From NCBI RefSeq assembly GCF_019744875.1, contig NZ_JAIETU010000003.1, forward strand, positions 434,001 through 498,000: a DNA stretch of 64,000 bases, given 5' to 3'. This DNA comes from Hyphomicrobium sp. Its GTDB lineage: Bacteria > Pseudomonadota > Alphaproteobacteria > Rhizobiales > Hyphomicrobiaceae. Shown here one piece after another: positions 6,635-14,613 of the stretch. Every line of letters begins with the position of its first letter. Position 1 is the first letter of the stretch. A model generated the notes under the pieces. That model was not told where the DNA came from, made no database searches, and worked only from the letters and a program-made list of their open reading frames with translations. The position numbers and the translations under genes were made by a program.

Positions 6635-7807
6635 CTACTCGCAATACCCGCGATTGCGACGCGGGATCAGATCGAGATGAAAATGGTTGCGATGGGGATC
6701 GTTCGCCTCGGGACCTAGCACAGTGCCGAACGGACCGCACGCCCCGCTGTGAATGGCGCGCAGGAACAGCGCCTCCTTGGTCGGCTTTGCCGGCGCAGCC
6801 TCTTTTGCGGTCTCCGCGACTGGCGAGGCGGTCGCTTTCGACGTGCCCGCAGCCGGCGGCGAAAGCGACGCGCGCGTCACGTTTTTCCCAGCCTTTTCGG
6901 CCAGATCCGCTTTTGCAGCGACGGTCGTCTTCGCCGCGCGAGCCTCCTTTGACGCGGCTGCTTCCGGCACGGCAGTCTGCACGTCCTTGCCTCCGGCTTT
7001 GGCTCGCTCCGCCTTGGATTTCGCCGCCGCGACCGCCTTCGCCTTGGCTTGCGCCTTGATGTCGCGCTCCGTCAGCCCCCAGCCCTTGAGCACGCCGACG
7101 ACGCGCCCATTCGCGAGGCCGAAACCGCCGATATCGATCGCGTTGGCGAGCGCATGCTGGCTGAGACGCGCATTCGGGAGATTGTAGATGTTGCGGCACG
7201 AGTAGCCGGATGCGCCGACGATGCGCACCACCTGGCTGCTGAAGCGCTGCTTGGCCTCGGGCTGAAGCGAGGACTTCGCCCACGTGCCGAGCGCGGCGGC
7301 CATGCGGCAGTTCACCTGAACGGGAGGATCGAACACGATCTTCGGATCCGAGCCAACGCTCTTGAGCCGGATCGGCGCAGGCAGCCCGCAAGAGCCCTTC
7401 TTCACCGGCTCCATCCATTCGACGTCCGCAGGCGTGCTCGACAGCAGGTGCATGCACTGCTCGCGCGCCCGCGCGACATCCTCGGCGGGCCACTCCTCCT
7501 TGATCGGCGTGACCTCAGCCGGCGTGGACGGCTCGCTCGGCGACGACGGCGCAACGGCGCCCGCCCCGCCCGACGCCGGCACGGCCGACGGCGACGCGGC
7601 CGCGGGCGACTGGGCCGCGGGTGCAGGAGAAACAGACGGAGAAGGACGCGCAAGCGCCTCGCGGCCAGGAGCCGGAGCGCCCGGCGATCCACCGGGGGAT
7701 GGCATCTGCGCAAGCGGCGGCAACGCGAACGACAACAGGAGACCTGTCATCACCACGTACGACATGCCCGCCGAAAGGGCCGGAATGGGTTCTTCTCTTC
7801 GTATCAC
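6635..7807 (-). CDS. Extensin-family (Extensin_C) exported protein
   Basis: The core has conserved features of bacterial extensin-like proteins: an early Cys-containing segment (KKGSCGLPAPIRLKSVG), NCRMAAALGTWA, the SQHALANAIDIGGF motif, and the terminal DPHRNHFHLDL followed by Cys. The HxxxxAxD plus HxH pattern resembles the metal site of LAS/VanY-type peptidases, so a peptidoglycan role is plausible. An Ala/Pro/Ser-rich linker follows a signal-peptide-like N-terminus. A GTG at 7807 or ATG at 7765 could be the start; the GTG is listed. Between the two metal-binding motifs sits an unusual insertion of roughly 90 residues made of Ala, Lys and Glu, which most family members lack. Function is inferred from motifs only. 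Confidence 0.75.
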   Translation of the reverse strand: MIRREEPIPALSAGMSYVVMTGLLLSFALPPLAQMPSPGGSPGAPAPGREALARPSPSVSPAPAAQSPAAASPSAVPASGGAGAVAPSSPSEPSTPAEVTPIKEEWPAEDVARAREQCMHLLSSTPADVEWMEPVKKGSCGLPAPIRLKSVGSDPKIVFDPPVQVNCRMAAALGTWAKSSLQPEAKQRFSSQVVRIVGASGYSCRNIYNLPNARLSQHALANAIDIGGFGLANGRVVGVLKGWGLTERDIKAQAKAKAVAAAKSKAERAKAGGKDVQTAVPEAAASKEARAAKTTVAAKADLAEKAGKNVTRASLSPPAAGTSKATASPVAETAKEAAPAKPTKEALFLRAIHSGACGPFGTVLGPEANDPHRNHFHLDLIPRRNRGYCE

Positions 7808-8038
7808 GACCGATCCGTCGCCATCTCGAAAAGGGCGCCACCGCGCCAAGGCGCCCACCGGATCATGATACGGTAAGGCGTCTAAGGAACCCTTAGAGCA
7901 GTCGAAAAAGTCCGAGATATGTCGTGAACCGGCCGCCACCACCGGGAAGATCAGCCCAAAATACGGGCCCGAGCGGTCAAAGTCTTCGCAAAATGAAGAC
8001 TGCGAGAATATCGAAAAACATCAAGTTGAACAAGAAGA

Positions 8039-8067
8039 GCACCTGCGTAAGGATCCCACGCAGGTGC
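8039..8067 (-). terminator. Probable terminator of the Lys-rich protein gene
   Basis: A perfect 10-bp stem (GCACCTGCGT / ACGCAGGTGC, 9-base loop) lies 11 bases beyond the stop codon at 8078 and is followed on the minus strand by TCTTCTTG. Confidence 0.6.
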
Positions 8068-8077
8068 ACGAGAAACC

Positions 8078-8548
8078 TTAGCTCCGCGCGACGACATACT
8101 TCTTCGCAAACTTCTGCTTCGCGTAACGGTTCTTGGCCATGCCCTTGCTGGGCGAGGCCTTGATCTCGTTAGGAGAAACAGCTTTTGCGAGCTTTTTCTT
8201 GCCGCCTTGCATCTTGGCAAATTTCTTCTTGCCGTTGTTGGCCTTGGCGAAGGTTTTCTTCGCGACGGCCTTCTTGGCTGCGTACCGCTTTTGAGCGTGC
8301 AACGTCGTCTTGGAAGCAACTTTGGACTTCTTGATTTCACCAGCATCGGCAAGAGCGCCGAGGCAGCGTTGTGAGAGCCTGGGTCCCACCGCCCGCATGC
8401 ATTGCCTCACCTCTTGGCTACCCGGTGAGTGCATGCTGCAGTGAGCAAAATAGTCGTCGCGGCACGCCATTTTCACGGCGTGACTGACGGCATACGCATG
8501 GTTGGCTGAGAACGCGATCACAAAGACAGCAAATATTGTCGCTCGCAT
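8078..8548 (-). CDS. Exported protein with Cys-containing domain and Lys/Ala-rich tail
   Basis: ATG at 8548 follows a perfect AGGAGG by 6 bases and opens a 156-residue protein with a signal peptide (MRATIFAVFVIAFSANHAYA). The first 55 mature residues hold four cysteines in a helical hairpin-like arrangement (ACRDDYFAHCSMH, QCMRAVG, RCLGAL), a pattern seen in small periplasmic Cys-pair proteins. The remaining 80 residues are a histone-H1-like tail of repeated K/A units (KKAVAKKTFAKAN, GKKKFAKM). No known family name is offered. The very basic tail could bind LPS, peptidoglycan or nucleic acid; this is speculation. It has its own promoter region and terminator. Confidence 0.7.
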   Translation of the reverse strand: MRATIFAVFVIAFSANHAYAVSHAVKMACRDDYFAHCSMHSPGSQEVRQCMRAVGPRLSQRCLGALADAGEIKKSKVASKTTLHAQKRYAAKKAVAKKTFAKANNGKKKFAKMQGGKKKLAKAVSPNEIKASPSKGMAKNRYAKQKFAKKYVVARS

Positions 8549-8845
8549 GTCTGTCCTCCTTGATGCCCTGATAGTTCTACAGATTCTCAATGCGTTACCC
8601 AAGCCGTAAGTACGAATTCTATGAAATAACTTCGACACCAAGTATAGCCGAAGCACTTTCCTCAGTTAACAGCGCAGCACCTTTGCACGAAGCAAACCCT
8701 TATGAATTGCAGTGCCTTAAGATAAATTGATCTGCACACACTCAGACGTGCGCCGGCACCCCAAAAAATGCCGACGAAATCCTTTTGCGATCGCGCGATT
8801 AAGAGCCGCACGTAAACAGCAGCGGTTTCGTGCTACGTTGCGAAG

Positions 8846-9118
8846 ATGAGCGAAATCAGAAGCGCGCCGACGCCCCTTCGGCCAGAAGACGATCTCCACA
8901 TTCCGCTGAACGAGCGCAAGACGGTTGCTACGCTCTTGTCCACCGACTGCCGCTGGCCGTTTGGCGATCCCACGCAGCACGACTTCCATTTCTGCGGAAA
9001 GCGCCAGCGCGATGGCAGTCCCTACTGCGAGTTCCACGCCCGCCGCGCCTTCCAGTCCGCGCGCCCGAGAACGGACCGGCCGATGGCCGGCGCCATCGGA
9101 TTCCAGCGCCTCGCCTGA
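8846..9118 (+). CDS. GcrA C-terminal-domain-only protein, 90 aa
   Basis: Residues 35-70 read CRWPFGDPTQHDFHFCG followed by GSPYCEFHARRAFQ. This is the hallmark of the C-terminal domain of GcrA, the alphaproteobacterial cell-cycle regulator that binds the housekeeping sigma factor. The protein is only 90 residues long and lacks the N-terminal helix-turn-helix that full GcrA (about 170 residues) uses to bind methylated DNA; the first 34 residues are polar and unstructured. The four Cys/His residues may hold a metal. The gene stands alone, 186 bases before a helicase gene. It could modulate sigma-70 or compete with GcrA; this is inference. Confidence 0.75.
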   Translation: MSEIRSAPTPLRPEDDLHIPLNERKTVATLLSTDCRWPFGDPTQHDFHFCGKRQRDGSPYCEFHARRAFQSARPRTDRPMAGAIGFQRLA

Positions 9119-9304
9119 GGTCTGGTCTGAGGCAAGGGCGCGCCCCGCGGCCTTAACCGACAAGCAAGACTGCGCGGTGCTGCCCGCTGGCGGCGCCACG
9201 CAAAACCATATATGCACGCCCCATCAAGCGCCTGCAGCCGTTCTCCACCCGCGCCCCATACTGGGAGCGGGGCGCGCTGTTCCATTTGAAAAGCAACCTG
9301 CTCC

Positions 9305-11494
9305 ATGACATTCCCGCCCACTCACCCCGCGCTTGCACGCGCCATCGCCGCGCGCGGCTACACCTCCGCAACGGCGGTGCAGACGGCCGTGCTGGAAGCG
9401 GACGCGGCCGGCCGCGACATGGTCGTTTCGGCTCAGACCGGCTCCGGCAAGACCGTGGCCTTCGGGCTCGCGATCGCGCCCACGCTGCTGGGGTCGGAGG
9501 AGCGGCTTCCGCAGGCGGGCGCACCCATGGCGCTGATCATCGCCCCGACGCGCGAGTTGGCCATGCAGGTCCAGCGCGAGCTGATCTGGCTCTACCGTGA
9601 AACGGGCGCCCGCGTCGTCACGTGCGTCGGCGGCATGGATGCCCGCGCCGAGGCCCGCAACCTCGCGTCCGGCGCGCACATCGTCGTCGGCACGCCCGGC
9701 CGCCTGCGCGACCACCTCGAGCGCCAGCGCCTCGACCTCGCGACGTTGAAGACGATCGTTCTCGACGAAGCCGACGAGATGCTCGACCTCGGCTTCCGCG
9801 AGGACCTGGAGTTCATCCTCGAGGCGACTCCGCCGACGCGCCAGACGCTGCTGTTCTCCGCGACCATGCCGCACGAGATCGAAAACCTCGCCCGCCGCTA
9901 CCAGCGCGACGCCATCCGCATCGCCACCACGCGTGGCCACGAGCAGCACGTCGACATCGAGTATCGCGCCATCCGCGTTGCGCCGTTCGACATCGAGAAC
10001 GCTGTCGTCAACGTGCTGCGTTTCAATGAAGCCCCCGCCGCGATCGTGTTCTGCGCCACCCGTGAATCCGTCAAGCGCATGCACGCCCGCCTCGTCGAGC
10101 GCGGCTTTGCCGCCGTGGCGCTGTCGGGCGAGCTGACCCAGAACGAACGCACCCACGCGCTCCAGGCCGTGCGCGACGGCCGCGCCCGCGTCCTCGTCGC
10201 AACCGACGTCGCCGCCCGCGGGCTCGATCTGCCGGCCCTCGCGCTGGTGATCCATGCCGACCTGCCGAACGACGCCGAAACCCTGCTGCATCGCTCCGGC
10301 CGCACTGGCCGCGCCGGCAAGAAGGGCCAGTGCGTGCTGATCGTGCCCTTCAACCGCCGCCGCAAGGCGGACACGCTGCTTGCGGGCGCAAAGCTTAAGG
10401 TCAGTTGGGGCGCCGCCCCCACCGCCGAGGAAATCCGCGCACGCGACCAGGAGCGCTTTCTCCTCGAAAGCATCTTCACCGATGCCGTAACGCCCGACGA
10501 GACACCGCTCGTCGAGGCCCTGAAGGCGGCACGGAGCACGGACGAAATTGCATTGGCTCTCGTGCGCATCCACCGCTCGCGCCTGCCCGCACCGGAAGAC
10601 CTCGCGGAAGATCGCGGACCGCCGCGTCGCGACGACCGCGCCCCGTCTGGCCGCGACCGCTTTTCTCGTCCCGGCGAGCGCCCCGATCGCGACCGCTCAG
10701 CAAGCCGCGAGCGCCCGAGCTACGACCGCCCGAGCCACGAGCGCGACGACCGGCGCGCACGCCCGCGCTCCGCCGAAGGTTTCGACAGCGCCGCCCCGCG
10801 TGAGCCGCGCAGCCCCCGCCCCCTGCGCGATGATGGCCGCGAGATGGTCTGGTTCACGCTCAGCATCGGCCGCGAACGCAATGCGGATCCGCGCTGGCTG
10901 TTGCCGATCATCTGCCGCGCAGGCAACGTGACGAAGTCCGAGATCGGCGCCATCCGCATCCAGGACAATGAGACGCGCTTCCAGGTCGTGGCCGAGATCG
11001 CCGACACCTACGCCGAGACGGTGCGCGCCAATCGGCCGAAGGAAGGCCGCATCGCACGCGTTGGCGCTCCTCAGGGCGCAGGCGACGAAGCACCGCCGGC
11101 CGACGCGCCTGCACGCGCCCCGCGCGCGACACCGCCGCGCGCAAAGTTCACCGAACGCGCTCACTCTGATCGCGGCCCCTCGGATCGCGCAAAGTCAGAG
11201 CGCTCTCACTCGGACCGCCCAAAGTCCGAGCGCACTCACTCGGACCGCACCCACTCAGATCGGACCCACTCCGACCGCGCACCAGACGCCGCGCCGCGCG
11301 AGCGCGACAAGTCCCGCTGGCGCGATCGCGCCGACAAGCCGAACCAAGGCTTCCGCAAAGCGGACTCAGCAAAGCCGCATAGCCCGCGGGAGAACGGCCA
11401 CAAACCGCGTCCCGCGTCCGCTCCCGGCGGCAAGCCGCAATCGAAATACTCGCACAAGAAAAAACATCGTTCGGCACATCAATCAAAGGGTTGA
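9305..11494 (+). CDS. DEAD-box RNA helicase with DbpA-type C-terminal domain
   Basis: The 729-residue protein shows the DEAD-box order: Q-motif region GYTSATAVQ (18-26), Walker A AQTGSGKT (43-50), PTREL, DEAD in VLDEADEML, SAT in FSATMP, and the helicase C motifs through HRSGRTGRAG. After an Arg/Asp-rich linker a DbpA-type RNA-binding domain follows (MVWFTLSIGRERNADPRW through VVAEIADTYAE), then a disordered tail with Ser-Asp-Arg/Ser-Glu-Arg repeats. It probably remodels structured RNA or assists ribosome assembly in the cytoplasm. The start at 9305 gives the normal length before the Q motif. This is one of two DEAD helicases in the window. Confidence 0.9.
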   Translation: MTFPPTHPALARAIAARGYTSATAVQTAVLEADAAGRDMVVSAQTGSGKTVAFGLAIAPTLLGSEERLPQAGAPMALIIAPTRELAMQVQRELIWLYRETGARVVTCVGGMDARAEARNLASGAHIVVGTPGRLRDHLERQRLDLATLKTIVLDEADEMLDLGFREDLEFILEATPPTRQTLLFSATMPHEIENLARRYQRDAIRIATTRGHEQHVDIEYRAIRVAPFDIENAVVNVLRFNEAPAAIVFCATRESVKRMHARLVERGFAAVALSGELTQNERTHALQAVRDGRARVLVATDVAARGLDLPALALVIHADLPNDAETLLHRSGRTGRAGKKGQCVLIVPFNRRRKADTLLAGAKLKVSWGAAPTAEEIRARDQERFLLESIFTDAVTPDETPLVEALKAARSTDEIALALVRIHRSRLPAPEDLAEDRGPPRRDDRAPSGRDRFSRPGERPDRDRSASRERPSYDRPSHERDDRRARPRSAEGFDSAAPREPRSPRPLRDDGREMVWFTLSIGRERNADPRWLLPIICRAGNVTKSEIGAIRIQDNETRFQVVAEIADTYAETVRANRPKEGRIARVGAPQGAGDEAPPADAPARAPRATPPRAKFTERAHSDRGPSDRAKSERSHSDRPKSERTHSDRTHSDRTHSDRAPDAAPRERDKSRWRDRADKPNQGFRKADSAKPHSPRENGHKPRPASAPGGKPQSKYSHKKKHRSAHQSKG
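11160..11278 (+). repeat. Tandem HSDR-type codon repeats in helicase tail
   Basis: About ten imperfect 12-base units encode H/P/K-S-D/E-R (for example HSDRTHSDRTHSDR). Units near the end are nearly identical (actcggaccgcacccactc), indicating recent slippage-type expansion of a disordered charged tail. Confidence 0.8.
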
Positions 11495-11705
11495 TAAGCA
11501 AATACGCGATGAATGCTTGATGTGTGCGGCCGCTTGGCTATCATGGCCACTTCGAAGCGAACGCCGTCACGCACCATTGAATGCCAACGTCTTCCGTCGA
11601 CGTCTTCGAACACCAAAAGCAAGCCATCTGAATACGATTGCTCCCACGAACCGCGGAGCGAAGCGGTATCCCTGCCGCTTCCGCCAACCCAGTTTGGAGG
11701 TCGCT

Positions 11706-11933
11706 ATGGCCCTGTACGACGTACACGTCATCCATCAGAACGGCGCCGGCTGGACCGTGAAGCAGCGCTCTGGCGAGTTGAAATCCTACGGCTTCCGGAT
11801 CCGCGAGCACGCGGAAGCCTTTGGCCGGGCGCTGGCTCATCGCAACAAGGTGGCGCTTGTCGTGCACCACCCCGACGGCCACGAAGCCCGCTACGCCGAA
11901 GCCGCCCTGAGCTACCCGGCGCATCTGTCCTGA
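11706..11933 (+). CDS. DUF2188-domain protein, 75 aa
   Basis: TTTGGAGG lies 5 bases before the ATG at 11706. The 75-residue product (YDVHVIHQNGAGWTVKQ, then EHAEAFGRALAHRN and VVHHPDGH) matches the small DUF2188 family, whose members have a short beta-beta-alpha-beta layout with Trp and a final HxxDG-like element. No function is established for the family. It is preceded by about 210 bases without another supportable gene and followed by the CHASE2 gene 88 bases later; shared transcription is possible but not shown. Confidence 0.7.
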   Translation: MALYDVHVIHQNGAGWTVKQRSGELKSYGFRIREHAEAFGRALAHRNKVALVVHHPDGHEARYAEAALSYPAHLS

Positions 11934-12021
11934 TCCGGACATGAACCGCGTCGCTCATCAGACCAATTGACAGCCCCCGTCGTGTCATGCCCGAATTGCT
12001 CGGGGATGACGGGGGCACTGC

Positions 12022-13821
12022 ATGGTATCCGAGTTCCGCACGAGGCTCCGGGACCTGTGCGCGCGCGCTCAAAAAAGCCGGCCGGTGAAGCTCGGCCTCA
12101 TCGTGGCGACCTATGCGGCCTTCACATTCATCAACCCATTCGGCCTCCAGTCCTCGACCAACCACCTCTCCGAACAATTCGTCTACCGGCTAATGTCGCT
12201 TTGGCAGCGCGACGCTGCTGAGCACATCTCTGTCCTGCTGGTCAACGACGCCTCGGCGCGCAAGATCAACGGCGAAAACGGCTATCCGATCACGTTCTCG
12301 CAGCATGCCACGGCGCTCAAGCACACGCTTTGCACCGGGCCTGCGGCCCTCTTCATCGACATCACGTTCCGCGGATTGAGGGGAGAGCCGTCGGCTGCAT
12401 CAGTCGACCCCGCCGAAGGTCAGCAAGAGACACCCATCGATCCGTTGCTGAAGGCGCTCGCTATCCGCCCGTCAGCCGACGATGAATATTGCCGCCTGCC
12501 CGACGTCGGCCGCTTCCACCCGTCGACCGCCCCTCAGGTCTTCATGGCGCGCACGCGATCGCACCCACCCGACGACTGCGATCCCCTTTACGGCAAAACG
12601 CTCGCAGACGAATGCAGGATCGGTCGCGTCATAGACCAGTTGGCGACCGTCAGCACCCCGATATCGGTCGGCAGTGTCCTCGAAAACGGCGCTTACCAGT
12701 TGGTGAATGTACGAGACAGAGACGACGCAAGTGCATCTGCAGGACTCGAACCGAGCCCTGCTCTTGCAATGGTCTTCGCATTCTGTGAGGCAGCAAAGGG
12801 AACGCCGCGCGCCGATCTGCCGGGCTGCCGCGATAAAGAAGCTTTGCGCGATCTCCTCGTCAGCAAGACGGTCGAGCCACGTCACACGCTCTACCCCGTC
12901 TGGTCTTTCTTCAAGACGCCGACGTACATGAATGACCGCCGCGAAAACGCTTCAGGTGATACCGAAACCGCAGACCGCTCGGTGTTCTCGACATGCAAAC
13001 TGCAAATGCGCCGCGACGTCGGGCTGATGGAGAAAATCGAGCTGATCTCCCGCGAATTCTGGCAAAGCATTTTTATATTCGACAAGACCAGCGCATTCGA
13101 ACAAAAGCCCTGCCTTCCAGCCGATACGATATCATTGAATGATCTACACGAGATGGCCGGCTACTGCGGCGGTTCCGAAAGCGCGTGCCGCGAACGCGTT
13201 GCCAAGTTCTTTTCAGGGCGGATGGTTTTCTACGGCATCGACGTAACCGGCATCAACGACCTCGTTCGGACACCTGTCGTCGGTTTGATACCTGGTGCCG
13301 CATACCATGCAGCGGCGGCAGAGACGCTTTTGAACTACGGCAAGAGCTACCATCGCCAGCCGGACGCTCTGGGTGGCGTCATCGCCTACGATAAGATTTT
13401 CGAGATCGTGATCTTCGCCGCTGCCGCTGGCTTCGTGACTCTCATCTTCAGGCTGAGAGGAGGAGGCAGCAAGGGTCGCTACGTCGCAAACTGCATCATC
13501 TGCGGAATGCTGACGCTCATCGGTGTCGCCGCGGCTGTCAGCCTGGCACTTGCTTACAGTGCCGGGCTACCAACCCTGACAGCCGTCGCCGCACTCATCG
13601 GCATCGCTGCGTACTGCTACCTGATGACCACCACTTTCGTGTTCCGGCTCGATCAAAAGCGCGCGTTCGGATTTCGCGCCGGCCGGCGCATCGCCGCCAT
13701 GGCTGTTGGCGCCGTCATCGTCGTGCCGATGGCGATCGTCATGACGATGCTCCTGAACTTCCCGCCCGCTAACGTCATAGCGAGCATCGTTTTGCTGGCT
13801 CAGCTACCGGCAGAGCCGTGA
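12022..13821 (+). CDS. CHASE2-domain membrane protein without output domain
   Basis: The 599-residue protein has an N-terminal membrane helix (about residues 24-42), a large extracytoplasmic region and three or four C-terminal helices from about residue 470. The periplasmic part has CHASE2 hallmarks: an early strand VLLVNDAS, FIDITFRG near residue 115, and GRMVFYGIDVTGINDLVRT followed by GLIPGAAYHAAAAETLL. CHASE2 sensors usually continue into a cyclase, kinase or GGDEF domain; here the chain ends soon after the last helix (about 15 residues), so no output domain exists. Signals may be passed to partner proteins. Genes for an SH3 lipoprotein and an M48 lipoprotein follow in the same direction. 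Confidence 0.75.
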   Translation: MVSEFRTRLRDLCARAQKSRPVKLGLIVATYAAFTFINPFGLQSSTNHLSEQFVYRLMSLWQRDAAEHISVLLVNDASARKINGENGYPITFSQHATALKHTLCTGPAALFIDITFRGLRGEPSAASVDPAEGQQETPIDPLLKALAIRPSADDEYCRLPDVGRFHPSTAPQVFMARTRSHPPDDCDPLYGKTLADECRIGRVIDQLATVSTPISVGSVLENGAYQLVNVRDRDDASASAGLEPSPALAMVFAFCEAAKGTPRADLPGCRDKEALRDLLVSKTVEPRHTLYPVWSFFKTPTYMNDRRENASGDTETADRSVFSTCKLQMRRDVGLMEKIELISREFWQSIFIFDKTSAFEQKPCLPADTISLNDLHEMAGYCGGSESACRERVAKFFSGRMVFYGIDVTGINDLVRTPVVGLIPGAAYHAAAAETLLNYGKSYHRQPDALGGVIAYDKIFEIVIFAAAAGFVTLIFRLRGGGSKGRYVANCIICGMLTLIGVAAAVSLALAYSAGLPTLTAVAALIGIAAYCYLMTTTFVFRLDQKRAFGFRAGRRIAAMAVGAVIVVPMAIVMTMLLNFPPANVIASIVLLAQLPAEP

Positions 13822-13931
13822 TCCTCTAAATCACCACCTCTACCATTCTCACAAGTTTGGAAGGCTGCCCGCTTTACAATTCACAATCCGCATGATGATC
13901 TGACGTGTGCTGATGTGCGGGTGCATTTTTT

Positions 13932-14579
13932 ATGAGCGTTTTCCATCGCCCATTTTCCGGGTTTCGGAACCAGAGATGCAGTAGGCGCTTTTCGCCTTTG
14001 TCCACGCTTGCCGTCGCGGCGATGCTGGGAGGCTGCGCCGGCAACGACGGCGCAATGCCCGAGACCGTCGGCTCCGTTCCGGCGCCGGCCACCGCACAGC
14101 CCACCTCAAACACCGCCTTTGTTCCTGAAAATGGACCAGCCGCGGCAGCTTCCCCCGTCGTTACGAAATCGCAGGGCGCAGACGCTCCTACTCCAGAAAG
14201 GGTTGCCGCGCGCGCGGCTCCGGTCGCCATGAGCCCACCGGCGCCAGCAATCCAGCATTTCACTTCGTTCTTCACGCCCGAGGTCGCCGTGTACGACCGG
14301 CCCTACGGCCACATCCAGAAACGCATCCCCGAGAAGTCGCTGCCGCGGGAGGCGATGCGCACAGACGATGGCAGACAAGGCGTGCCGATCTACGACAGCA
14401 AAGACGCATACGCGAAGATCCGCTTGGCCGACGGAAGCGCGGGGTGGATCACCATCGACTCTGGCCGCATATCGGCCAGGCCGTGCGAGCTGTCCGATCA
14501 CAACGTTCGGGCATCTCAGGGCCCGATCGGCGCGGGCGCTACTGACGTGAGCTGCGTGGAGAAGAAAAAGAACGGCTAA
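13932..14579 (+). CDS. Lipoprotein with bacterial SH3-like domain
   Basis: The 215-residue protein has a long basic N-terminus and a lipobox, MLGGC with Cys 35, so it should be an exported lipoprotein. A Pro/Ala-rich linker leads to a C-terminal SH3b-like domain: AVYDRPYGHIQKRIPEKS, then YDSKDAYAKIRLADGSAGWI, the usual substrate-adhesion layout of periplasmic SH3 domains. A downstream in-frame ATG nearer the lipobox (residue 31) would be too short a signal peptide, so the listed start is kept. It lies between the CHASE2 and M48 genes, 110 bases after the former and 34 before the latter. Confidence 0.7.
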   Translation: MSVFHRPFSGFRNQRCSRRFSPLSTLAVAAMLGGCAGNDGAMPETVGSVPAPATAQPTSNTAFVPENGPAAAASPVVTKSQGADAPTPERVAARAAPVAMSPPAPAIQHFTSFFTPEVAVYDRPYGHIQKRIPEKSLPREAMRTDDGRQGVPIYDSKDAYAKIRLADGSAGWITIDSGRISARPCELSDHNVRASQGPIGAGATDVSCVEKKKNG

Positions 14580-14613
14580 AGCGCGCCTCAGCGGGGGGCG
14601 TAAGGGGGCAAAG

